From contig QCIR01000001.1 of the NCBI GenBank assembly GCA_003216575.1, forward strand, positions 124,001 through 188,000: a stretch of DNA of 64,000 nt, written 5' to 3'. The notes beneath the pieces are model-generated. The model had not been told where the DNA came from. It saw only the letters and a list, made by a program, of their open reading frames with translations, and ran no database searches. Positions 55,761 to 63,011 of this stretch are shown piece by piece. The stretch's first letter is position 1; each line of letters opens with the position of its first letter. This DNA comes from Prochlorococcus sp. AG-402-M23 (GTDB taxonomy: Bacteria > Cyanobacteriota > Cyanobacteriia > PCC-6307 > Cyanobiaceae). The position numbers and the translations under genes were made by a program.

Positions 55761-56510
55761 ATGATTAAAAGAATAATCCAAGATATATTATCAAAATTAA
55801 ATCAGCTATATTCAAATAAAAATCCTATAAATCAGAGTAAAAAAGTGCTCCTCCACACAATATTAAAAAGTGATCTTAAGGCAGAGATGAAAGATAATGA
55901 GGAAGAAATTCTTTTTGGATGTGGTTGCTTTTGGGGAGCAGAAAAAGGTTTTTGGAGACTCCCAGGTGTAATTTCAACATCCGTAGGCTATGCAGGTGGA
56001 AGAAGAGAGAATCCAACCTATGGAGAAGTATGCACTGGTTTAACAGGGCATACAGAAGTAGTAAGAGTTGTATGGAATAAGAATCAAATAGATCAAAGTG
56101 ATTTATTAAAATTATTTTGGGAGTGTCATGACCCAACACAAGGCAATCGTCAAGGTAATGACACAGGAAGTCAATACAGATCTGCTATTTATACGAGTAC
56201 GAAGGATCAATTAATTAAAGCTAAAGAAAGCAAAAAGAGTTATCAACAAGAACTAAGCAAGAATGGATTTGGTGAAATAACAACAGAGATTGAAAATGAC
56301 ATTAAATTCTTTTTTGCGGAGGATTATCACCAACAATATTTAACAAAGCCAGGTAGCAGGCCATATTGCTCAGCTATGCCAACAAAAGTTGAATTCAAAG
56401 ATTATGTCGGGTCAAACTTTAAACTTACTCAAAAAATATGGGCAAATTATAATTGGGATATAAGTCATTGTATTCTAAGAGGAGAAAATACACCAATTCA
56501 TTCTGATTAA
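55761..56510 (+). CDS. msrA: Peptide methionine-S-sulfoxide reductase MsrA
   Basis: MsrA repairs oxidised methionine (S-epimer). 249 aa: a 45-residue N-terminal extension with a Lys/Asn-rich region and no clear signal peptide, then the catalytic domain. The active Cys is in the signature GCGCFWGAEKGFWRLPGV followed by SVGYAGG. Further landmarks are TGHTEVVRVVW, LFWECHDPTQGNRQGNDTGSQYRSAIY and FFAEDYHQQYL. A late Cys (SRPYCSAMP) is a candidate resolving residue. Part of a tight gene run with small membrane proteins on both sides. Confidence 0.93.
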   Translation: MIKRIIQDILSKLNQLYSNKNPINQSKKVLLHTILKSDLKAEMKDNEEEILFGCGCFWGAEKGFWRLPGVISTSVGYAGGRRENPTYGEVCTGLTGHTEVVRVVWNKNQIDQSDLLKLFWECHDPTQGNRQGNDTGSQYRSAIYTSTKDQLIKAKESKKSYQQELSKNGFGEITTEIENDIKFFFAEDYHQQYLTKPGSRPYCSAMPTKVEFKDYVGSNFKLTQKIWANYNWDISHCILRGENTPIHSD

Positions 56511-56512
56511 TA

Positions 56513-56698
56513 ATGAATGACCAATTACCAGACAAGACAGTTTTACTAATTATTCTAGCAACGTTATTATTAGTATTTTTTTTAATATTTAGTTTTAAAT
56601 CTAATAAGATTGAACAAGAAAGAACAATTCAGTGGATGGATAGTTCATCTAGAACTGAACCTGTATTAACAAAACAAAGCAATGAAGATTTTATCTGA
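56513..56698 (+). CDS. Hypothetical single-helix protein
   Basis: 61 aa beginning 2 bases after the msrA stop (MNDQLPDKTVLLIILATLLL). One helix (about 9-27) and a polar tail (RTIQWMDSSSRTEPVLTKQ). No family recognised. The very close spacing suggests it is translated from the msrA transcript. Confidence 0.55.
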   Translation: MNDQLPDKTVLLIILATLLLVFFLIFSFKSNKIEQERTIQWMDSSSRTEPVLTKQSNEDFI

Positions 56699-56715
56699 TG
56701 ATTAAGATTTAACAA

Positions 56716-57030
56716 ATGAAAAACGATGAAATTCAAAAAAATATCGAAAAAACAAGAATCAATATATATAATATTCTTGCGATTATAATTGTAATTATTC
56801 CTGAATATATTGCAGAAATAATTTATGCGCTTGAAGTCTCACAACATAAAAGCATATTAGCCTATGAAGGTGAAGAATGGAATAAGAATACTGAATTAAA
56901 GCTTTCCAAAATGAATATTTTTGAGTTAAGGATAGCCGCTAAAAAACTTCGAATTCATGGCTATTCTAGTGATAACAGGGATACACTTATTAGACGAATA
57001 ACAAGAAAGACAAATAGAAGAATTAAATGA
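56716..57030 (+). CDS. Membrane-anchored protein with SAP/Rho-N-like C-terminus
   Basis: 104 aa. A helix near the N-terminus (about 17-38, IYNILAIIIVIIPEYIAEIIYAL) is followed by a polar linker and a C-terminal helix-turn-helix-like unit, LSKMNIFELRIAAKKLRIHGYSSDNRDTLIRRI, which resembles the SAP or Rho N-terminal motif that often binds nucleic acid. The end is strongly basic (TRKTNRRIK). A membrane-tethered DNA- or RNA-binding role is possible but inferred only from the motif. It precedes tRNA-Pro by 52 bases. Confidence 0.6.
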   Translation: MKNDEIQKNIEKTRINIYNILAIIIVIIPEYIAEIIYALEVSQHKSILAYEGEEWNKNTELKLSKMNIFELRIAAKKLRIHGYSSDNRDTLIRRITRKTNRRIK

Positions 57031-57082
57031 AAACCATTAAATAATTTAATCATTAGGAAGTACTTGTGATACCTTACGAATA

Positions 57083-57156
57083 CGGGACGTAGCGCAGCTT
57101 GGTAGCGCACCACTTTGGGGTAGTGGGGGTCGTGGGTTCAAATCCCGCCGTTCCGA
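57083..57156 (+). tRNA. tRNA-Pro (anticodon GGG)
   Basis: A 74-nt cloverleaf: acceptor CGGGACG pairs with CGTTCCG, discriminator A; D arm AGCGCAGCTTGGTAGCGCA; anticodon stem CCACT/AGTGG with loop TTGGGGT, giving anticodon GGG; T arm GTGGGTTCAAATCCCGC. CCA is not encoded. It reads CCC and CCU proline codons. tRNA genes are common island insertion sites, but no integrase or repeat of the tRNA end was seen beside it. Confidence 0.95.
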
Positions 57157-57172
57157 TAAAATCAATTAATTA

Positions 57173-57331
57173 TTAATCAGAGTCATTCACCAAAGATTGA
57201 ATAAGTTTAGTTGTAGTAATCAAAACAGCCAAAAAGACAAAAAGAGTTAAAAATATAATAAGACCAAAGACCAAAGGCGATATTTCAATTTCGCCAAAAG
57301 AGACTAAGAATAAAAGATTAAAAAAACTCAT
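57173..57331 (-). CDS. 52-aa single-helix membrane protein
   Basis: Not in the ORF track. ATG at 57331, TAA at 57173, coding MSFFNLLFLVSFGEIEISPL followed by a hydrophobic helix (VFGLIIFLTLFVFLAVLI) and a short polar tail (TTTKLIQSLVNDSD). It lies between tRNA-Pro and uppP on the uppP strand, 59 bases after the uppP stop. Topology like other cyanobacterial microproteins; family unknown. Confidence 0.55.
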   Translation of the reverse strand: MSFFNLLFLVSFGEIEISPLVFGLIIFLTLFVFLAVLITTTKLIQSLVNDSD

Positions 57332-57390
57332 AAATACTAAGAACCTAATACAATAACTAATATTAAAGCAATATGTAAATAATTTTGAAT

Positions 57391-58230
57391 TTATAAAGTA
57401 GACAAAACAAACACACCAAAGGCTAAACGGTAATATACAAAAATAAAAGTATTATTTCGTTTCAAGAATTTAATAAACATATCAATGGCAATCATTGAAG
57501 AGAAGAAAGATGAAATAACACCTATAATTGTTGGGAGAATATCTATAGTAGATGATGTTCTAAATAAGTTAAAAAGTTCAATAAATCCTGATATTGAAAT
57601 AGCAGGAATCCCAATAAGAAAAGAAAGTCTAGCAGCTGTTTGTCTTTCAATACCAGAAAATAATGCAGATGTTAAAGTAATCCCAGATCTAGAGACACCA
57701 GGAAATATTGCTAGAGATTGTGAAATACCTAACCATATAATGTCTATCAGTTTAATGTCTGAAAATAACTTTTTCTTTTGACCATGAACTTCAGAAATAG
57801 CAAGTAAACAAGACATAACAATAGAAACTATGGCGATAAAAAATAAACCCCTAAAATATGAAGAAGAGAAATCAGGCCAAATTAATTTAAATAATAAACC
57901 GATAAATAATATAGGAATAGTGGCAATAAAAATATAAGTAACTAATCTTGTATTATCATCCTTAAAAAAATTACGATGATTTAAAATGGAATACAAGGAT
58001 TTAATAATTATGCGTAAATCATTACGAAAATAAAGAATAATCGCAAAAGCACTGCCTAATTGAAGAGATGCTGATATAGAAACACCAGGATCACTCCAAC
58101 CTAAAAGATAAGGAACAACTTTTAAATGAGCGGTACTACTAATAGGAAGGAACTCCGTAACGCCCTGAAGAAGACCTAATAAAAAAGATTGAATACAATT
58201 AAAAACAAATTGATTTAGTACGTTAGGCAT
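57391..58230 (-). CDS. uppP: Undecaprenyl-diphosphatase
   Basis: UppP (BacA) dephosphorylates undecaprenyl diphosphate so the lipid carrier can be reused for peptidoglycan and surface-polysaccharide synthesis. 279 aa, multispanning. The catalytic motif is LQGVTEFLPISSTAHL (about 22-37, with the conserved Glu and Ser), and PGVSRSGITLTSALFSGIERQTAARLSFLIGIPA contains the second conserved motif. Single-gene unit with an 84-bp divergent promoter region toward 58315. Confidence 0.95.
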   Translation of the reverse strand: MPNVLNQFVFNCIQSFLLGLLQGVTEFLPISSTAHLKVVPYLLGWSDPGVSISASLQLGSAFAIILYFRNDLRIIIKSLYSILNHRNFFKDDNTRLVTYIFIATIPILFIGLLFKLIWPDFSSSYFRGLFFIAIVSIVMSCLLAISEVHGQKKKLFSDIKLIDIIWLGISQSLAIFPGVSRSGITLTSALFSGIERQTAARLSFLIGIPAISISGFIELFNLFRTSSTIDILPTIIGVISSFFSSMIAIDMFIKFLKRNNTFIFVYYRLAFGVFVLSTL

Positions 58231-58314
58231 ATTTTAAAAACATAAAAAAAAAAATTGCAAATTCGAAGAAACTTCAATTAGTATATCTATAATTATAAAA
58301 TTAGAATAAAAATC

Positions 58315-58596
58315 ATGAGGAAAAAGATTATTTTCCCATTAATAATTGCAATATCATCTCTATTAGGTTTACCAGCCAGTGCAAAAGCAAATTACTGGCT
58401 AGTTATAGGAAGCTATAGACAAGGTCCAGGAGGAAAGCCACAAGTAAGTGGGATAACAAGTCCTACATTATTTGCAATACCTATCGGAACAGAGAAAATG
58501 TGTGTGGAAGCAGGGAAGAAAATTGAAAATGATATATACAAACCTGTATGGCAGTTTGATAGCAAATGGACTTGCATCAAAAATTCAAGTCATTAA
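58315..58596 (+). CDS. Small secreted protein
   Basis: 93 aa with a clear signal peptide (MRKKIIFPLIIAISSLLGLPASAKA, cleavage near residue 25). The mature domain (about 68 aa) has NYWLVIGSYRQGPGGKP and two Cys (EKMCVEAG, KWTCIKN) likely to form one disulphide. No family recognised. Short secreted proteins of this form are common in Prochlorococcus. Divergent from uppP. Confidence 0.65.
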   Translation: MRKKIIFPLIIAISSLLGLPASAKANYWLVIGSYRQGPGGKPQVSGITSPTLFAIPIGTEKMCVEAGKKIENDIYKPVWQFDSKWTCIKNSSH

Positions 58597-58631
58597 ATAT
58601 ATTCAAAAAAAAAGGTTTGTAAAAATAAGAA

Positions 58632-58769
58632 TTATCTTTGCACATCATGAGCACATCCATCTCCTTCATAATCATCACTATTGTAGTAACCATTCTTTGT
58701 GCCGAAAAAAAAAACTGCAGACAACACAAATGGTATAGCTACAAAAACCAAGAACCCTGATAAGTTCAA
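58632..58769 (-). CDS. 45-aa single-helix membrane protein (TTG start)
   Basis: Not in the ORF track. From TTG at 58769 to TAA at 58632 the frame reads (M)NLSGFLVFVAIPFVLSAVFF with an end FGTKNGYYNSDDYEGDGCAH. One membrane helix then a Tyr/Asp/Gly-rich tail ending CAHDVQR. Similar tails occur in short conserved Prochlorococcus proteins, as I remember them. The frame is open for at least 20 codons upstream without an ATG, so the start is uncertain. The rest of the 280-bp gap holds nothing else I can support. Confidence 0.5.
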   Translation of the reverse strand: MNLSGFLVFVAIPFVLSAVFFFGTKNGYYNSDDYEGDGCAHDVQR

Positions 58770-58876
58770 ATTATGAAGTGCAAATATTAATAAATATATT
58801 CTAACTAAAAAAAGATGCCTATAAATTAAAGATTCTTAAAATAAAATTAATATAGCGTACCAATTGTGGATATGAA

Positions 58877-59254
58877 TTAATTGAACCTACCAAGGATTGG
58901 GTTAACAGCAAATTCAATAATAAAATAAGTAATTAAAAGCCAAGATAAAATAAAAAAGATAACCAAACTAGGACCTTTTAAAAAAGGTTGAAAATAATTG
59001 ATACCACCATCTCCCTCTAGAAAAGAACGGCATTCCTTAACCTGAGAATTAGCAAGTCGATAATAATCTGAACAAGGCAACCTATTGTCAACATAGATTT
59101 TTCTTAGATTATTAATGAGTGGGTCTGGCTTATCAGTTATTAAAAAGGCAACTAGTTCTCCTGGCCTTAAATCAATTCGAGTTCGCTCAAGGTTGCTAGT
59201 AACGCCTATATTAAATAAATCGCCATTTTGAATTAAATAAACATAAGAAGCCAT
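58877..59254 (-). CDS. GIY-YIG-like (T5orf172-type) domain with C-terminal membrane helix
   Basis: 125 aa. Residues 1-75 look like a GIY-YIG/T5orf172 module: SYVYLIQNGDLFNIGVTSNLE, then VAFLITDKPDPLINNLRKIYVDNRLPCSDYYRL. In this group the classical GIY...YIG appears as VYL...NIG. The catalytic Arg and Glu of true GIY-YIG nucleases are not obvious. A strong helix (about 95-113, LVIFFILSWLLITYFIIEF) follows, so the domain is tethered to a membrane. Role unknown; a DNA nuclease is not assured. Confidence 0.65.
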   Translation of the reverse strand: MASYVYLIQNGDLFNIGVTSNLERTRIDLRPGELVAFLITDKPDPLINNLRKIYVDNRLPCSDYYRLANSQVKECRSFLEGDGGINYFQPFLKGPSLVIFFILSWLLITYFIIEFAVNPILGRFN

Positions 59255-59379
59255 TTTATAGGCAAGAAAAAGTTATATTAAATTATAATAGGTTGAGAAA
59301 AGGATAAAGGATATAAGGTTAACAAAACATAAAATACAAAGAAAATTGATTAGAATTTATTTAATTATTCTTGCAATTA

Positions 59380-60393
59380 TTAGAAATCATATTTATTAGT
59401 ATAAAGATTAATAATACTACGATCATGATTAATTTCAATCGTTGTATCTGAATTTATGCTTAATAAACTTTCTTGAGGAATAGAGGCCTGAATCATCCGA
59501 ACAAAATCTTTTAATCTATTGTCTTTTAAACCTGCACCTTTTAATTTAATCATTTCTTCCTCCTGTTGTCTTTTCCATAAAACTGTATTATTAAACTGAG
59601 GTGATTTTAAATGCCAAATTTTCTCAAACATTTTCCATATTTGGCTATATTCTATAAGAGATTCCTGAATCAAAATGCGATACTGCTCTTCAGCTGGACT
59701 AAGTGATAAATTATATTTTTGTTCAGATGTATATTCTAAATCCATATGATTTGAAATCGGCTCACAACCAACAAACCAGCCTTCCAAAATTAAAACTTTA
59801 GTCCGAAATTCACACCATCCAGATCTATCTCCTTTCCCATCTCTTAGAGACTTATCAAAAATTGGACATTTTAAATAACCGGTATTTAAAAACGTATCTA
59901 ATGATTTATTCAATAAATCTATAGAGTGACTTCCTGGAAATCCTCTTGAAACATTCCATGGATTGCCATCCAAAGCAATATCCATTTGTTTGCCAGGCAA
60001 ATAAAAATCATCCAAAGATATAACTTTAATGTCTAAGCATAGCTCTCTAGCTACATTATTAATCCAAGAACCGAGAGTAGATTTACCGGACCCTGGAAGT
60101 CCCGAGAATCCAATTATAATAGGATAGTTCATGCTCTCAATATATTTTTCTAAAAGAGAAAAAAAAGGAAATGATAATGACCATTTCCAATCTAATTTAG
60201 TATTTGGCTTCCAATATTTTTCAACAATAGTTTTCCTATTAAGATCAGACCATGTGTTAAAAAAAAGTAGTGGGTTTAACGATAAGTCTTCAAGGAAAGA
60301 CAGATAAATGTCAAAAGAAAAGTCAAATTCATCCTTTATATCCTTTAGGAAAATACTATTAAGTTCATCATCATTAATAGTATTTTTAATCAT
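59380..60393 (-). CDS. glyK: D-glycerate 3-kinase
   Basis: Plant/cyanobacterial-type glycerate kinase of the P-loop kinase superfamily (related to uridine kinase and PRK), making 3-phosphoglycerate from D-glycerate and ATP; it also closes photorespiration. 337 aa. The Walker A loop is IIGFSGLPGSGKSTLGSW (about 95-112), followed by VISLDDFYLPGKQM, GNPWNVSRGFPGSHSIDLL and the Walker-B-like ILEGWFVGCEPI. Its start overlaps the upstream phosphatase gene stop by 4 bases. In this cluster it could also salvage glycerate released from glucosylglycerate. Confidence 0.92.
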   Translation of the reverse strand: MIKNTINDDELNSIFLKDIKDEFDFSFDIYLSFLEDLSLNPLLFFNTWSDLNRKTIVEKYWKPNTKLDWKWSLSFPFFSLLEKYIESMNYPIIIGFSGLPGSGKSTLGSWINNVARELCLDIKVISLDDFYLPGKQMDIALDGNPWNVSRGFPGSHSIDLLNKSLDTFLNTGYLKCPIFDKSLRDGKGDRSGWCEFRTKVLILEGWFVGCEPISNHMDLEYTSEQKYNLSLSPAEEQYRILIQESLIEYSQIWKMFEKIWHLKSPQFNNTVLWKRQQEEEMIKLKGAGLKDNRLKDFVRMIQASIPQESLLSINSDTTIEINHDRSIINLYTNKYDF

Positions 60394-61193
60394 TGTAAAT
60401 TATTTATATTACTAAGAATATCTTCAATACTATTTGACCATCCTTTTGCATGAGGTGCATTCGCCAATCTAAAGCGACCTTTATCTATTCCATTTTGTAA
60501 ATACCTATTAGCTCCATTTTTACCAGGAATAACAATAGAGATGTCAGCATATTCAAGTAGAGGAAGATCATTTTGTGAATCCCCAAGAGCTATTATCTTT
60601 ACATCCTTATTATTTAAATACACCTTTAACTTATTAACTGCTTCGCCCTTATGACTTTTATTTGAAAGGAGATGACTCATACGATTTCCCTTAAAGACAT
60701 GAACATTATATAGTTTACAAATAACCTTAACTTCTTCAAAGATATGATCAGGAGGATTTAAGAAAGGTACACTCCATTGCCTTTTTAAAGCTCGTTTAAT
60801 TCCATGGTTAGACAAACCTGTAAGTTCAAATATTTGATTATGATTTAAATCATTTAAAGGAGTCAAATTATAATTAATTCGTTCAGAAATTTTATTAAGG
60901 ATAAATCTCAAATCCTCATAACTTTTTCCTAATATCAATTCCCATTCTGAAGAATTATCATCATTAAAACCATAAATAGCTGCACCATTTTCTACAATAA
61001 AAGGATCTAATAAACCATTCTCATTACGAAAAAATCTAACCTCTGAAGCTGTTTTGCTTGTACAAGGTATTACTGGAATAGCCAACTCAGACAACAACTT
61101 CAAGGTGTCTCGAGCAGGAGTAATATCATAATTCTCATCCATTAATGTCCCGTCAAGATCGGTTACTATCCAGAATTTAGAATTATTTTGCAT
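60390..61193 (-). CDS. gpgP: Glucosyl-3-phosphoglycerate phosphatase (MpgP-like HAD)
   Basis: HAD-IIB phosphatase of the mannosyl/glucosyl-3-phosphoglycerate phosphatase group, releasing glucosylglycerate from its phosphate. 267 aa. The HAD motif I is VTDLDGTLMDENYDITPA with nucleophile Asp, followed by PVIPCTSKTASEVRFFR and FIVENGAAIYG (typical of this group), and the C-terminal motif IIALGDSQNDLPLLEYADISIVIP. Sugar specificity is assigned from context: gpgS is divergent and a GH13_18 phosphorylase is upstream, 4 bases away. Confidence 0.88.
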   Translation of the reverse strand: MQNNSKFWIVTDLDGTLMDENYDITPARDTLKLLSELAIPVIPCTSKTASEVRFFRNENGLLDPFIVENGAAIYGFNDDNSSEWELILGKSYEDLRFILNKISERINYNLTPLNDLNHNQIFELTGLSNHGIKRALKRQWSVPFLNPPDHIFEEVKVICKLYNVHVFKGNRMSHLLSNKSHKGEAVNKLKVYLNNKDVKIIALGDSQNDLPLLEYADISIVIPGKNGANRYLQNGIDKGRFRLANAPHAKGWSNSIEDILSNINNLQ

Positions 61194-61197
61194 AAAA

Positions 61198-63000
61198 CTA
61201 TTCAGCTAATGAAACCCACATTACTTGATAAGGATTAAGTTTAAATGTATCACTCCTTAAATAAGAACCTGTAATATTATCTAATAATTTAATTTCAGAA
61301 CTTAGTTTTAATAAACCTAGTATATTTGAACCCGGAAAAATTAAATGTTTGTCAGACATATTACAAATAACCAATACTTTGTCCTTTCCTAAGCCTCTTT
61401 GAATAATTACACAATTAGGAATCTCAGTAGAAATACATTTCATAAAAGATTCTGGATGGAAAGCCTTTAGCCTTGACCTGATTTTAATAATATGGCTGAG
61501 ATAAGATATGTTTTTACTTGCTGGGGAATCAAAATTTTTAAGTCGCTCAATTAATTTAGTAGCTTCGAACTTCTCTCGATTTAAATCTCTTCTTTGCCCC
61601 GTTTTCCTAAAAGTTTCAAGGTCATTAGGAGAAGCCAATATAGATGGGAGATAAAAAGCTGGAACACCTTTTAAAGATAATGTGAAAACTTGACTTAACA
61701 AAAAACGTTCAAATTGAAATAATGTAATGTCAGATCCTCCATTTGACATAGCGCTCCACCAACTAATATTTAATTCATAAGGTTGATCTTGTCCATTTGA
61801 AAGGCGCCTATGACTAACTAATCCTCCACGTTTTTCTGATTCAACCAAGAGATTATGAATTCTTTTTTCTTCCATAATTCCTTCCAATGCTCTTAATCCA
61901 ATTCCATCATGTGAAGAAGTGAAATTAAGAAGAGAAGTAGAAGTTGGCAAATCTTTCCAACTAGATAACCACGTTTTTAATAAATCTGTATTACCCGTAT
62001 AAATTGCCTCTAATAGTAAAGGAGGTAGCGTAAAATTATATGCAAGGTTTGCTTCATTCCCATCAATTAAATAAGAAAGATTTTCTTTCTCTGGGACATT
62101 GGTTTCAGTAATTAAGACAGCAGAAGGTTTGATAATCTTCAAACATTTATTTAAAAGCTTTACAATCGAATGTACTGGTTCTAAATGTAAACAAGTAGTA
62201 GATGGCTCCTTCCAAATAAAAGCAATAGCATCCAGACGAATCCATTCAGCACCATAATTGATATATCTAACTAATAATCTTAAGAATTCCAAGAAGAGAT
62301 ATGGATTTCGCCAATCAACATCAATTTGATCTGGTCCGAATGTTGTCCAGACGCTTTTATAACCATCATTTGTTTTTATATTTGTGAAAAGAGAAGAATT
62401 TCTAGGCCTTATAACTTCTTCCCAAATATCAGTTTTAGATGATGTGACAATATACGATGATCCTGGTTCGTCTGATTTCATAAATTGATGAACCCATGGG
62501 TGAGAGGATGAGACATGATTTAAAACAAGATCAGCCATTATTTTGTGGTTACTTGATAAATTCTTTAAATCATTCCAATTCCCAAATGAGTCCTCTATCT
62601 TTTCATGATTAGAAACTGCAAATCCACCATCACTTGTGGAAGGCAAAAAAGGCAAAATATGTATTATTGAAGAAAGGCCACTCAATCTATTTTTTACGAA
62701 TTCAGCTAATGTTTTTAACGTTGATTCATCTTCCCTATAAATTGCATCTGGATAAGTAATCAAAACAACACTTGAAGAATCCCAAATCGATTCAATCTCA
62801 TCTTCATGAATAACATGATATGGATCTAGAATCTGCAACAATTGAGACCACACTGAATTGATTTTCTCTTCAGAGTGATCGTGATAAATTTTTCTGAGAG
62901 AAATTCTCAGTTCTTCTAATTCACTATCCAACTGAGGCACTCTTAAAAGGGAAACAATCTTCTCTTCATCATCGTAGCTTCCACCTTGAATCTGTAGCAC
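61198..63000 (-). CDS. GH13_18 phosphorylase, probably glucosylglycerate phosphorylase
   Basis: 600-aa member of glycoside hydrolase family 13 subfamily 18, whose members (sucrose, glucosylglycerol and glucosylglycerate phosphorylases) split a glucoside with phosphate to give glucose 1-phosphate. The nucleophile Asp is in GAEWIRLDAIAFIWKE, the acid/base Glu in VLITETNVPE, and the transition-state Asp in FTSSHDGIGLRAL. Often annotated sucrose phosphorylase; its placement with gpgS, gpgP and glyK argues for glucosylglycerate. The start codon is GTG at 63000, only 11 bases from the opposing gpgS ATG. Confidence 0.85.
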   Translation of the reverse strand: MLQIQGGSYDDEEKIVSLLRVPQLDSELEELRISLRKIYHDHSEEKINSVWSQLLQILDPYHVIHEDEIESIWDSSSVVLITYPDAIYREDESTLKTLAEFVKNRLSGLSSIIHILPFLPSTSDGGFAVSNHEKIEDSFGNWNDLKNLSSNHKIMADLVLNHVSSSHPWVHQFMKSDEPGSSYIVTSSKTDIWEEVIRPRNSSLFTNIKTNDGYKSVWTTFGPDQIDVDWRNPYLFLEFLRLLVRYINYGAEWIRLDAIAFIWKEPSTTCLHLEPVHSIVKLLNKCLKIIKPSAVLITETNVPEKENLSYLIDGNEANLAYNFTLPPLLLEAIYTGNTDLLKTWLSSWKDLPTSTSLLNFTSSHDGIGLRALEGIMEEKRIHNLLVESEKRGGLVSHRRLSNGQDQPYELNISWWSAMSNGGSDITLFQFERFLLSQVFTLSLKGVPAFYLPSILASPNDLETFRKTGQRRDLNREKFEATKLIERLKNFDSPASKNISYLSHIIKIRSRLKAFHPESFMKCISTEIPNCVIIQRGLGKDKVLVICNMSDKHLIFPGSNILGLLKLSSEIKLLDNITGSYLRSDTFKLNPYQVMWVSLAE

Positions 63001-63011
63001 TTTATTTTTGA

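Noticed and set aside
57083-57156. tRNA-Pro as an integration site of a mobile element
   Set aside because: No integrase, no recombinase and no repeat of the tRNA 3' end was seen on either side.
58472-58738. 88-aa plus-strand ORF overlapping the secreted-protein gene
   Set aside because: Out of frame with the 58315 gene that has a good signal peptide, and antisense to the small protein at 58632-58769; His-rich shadow composition.
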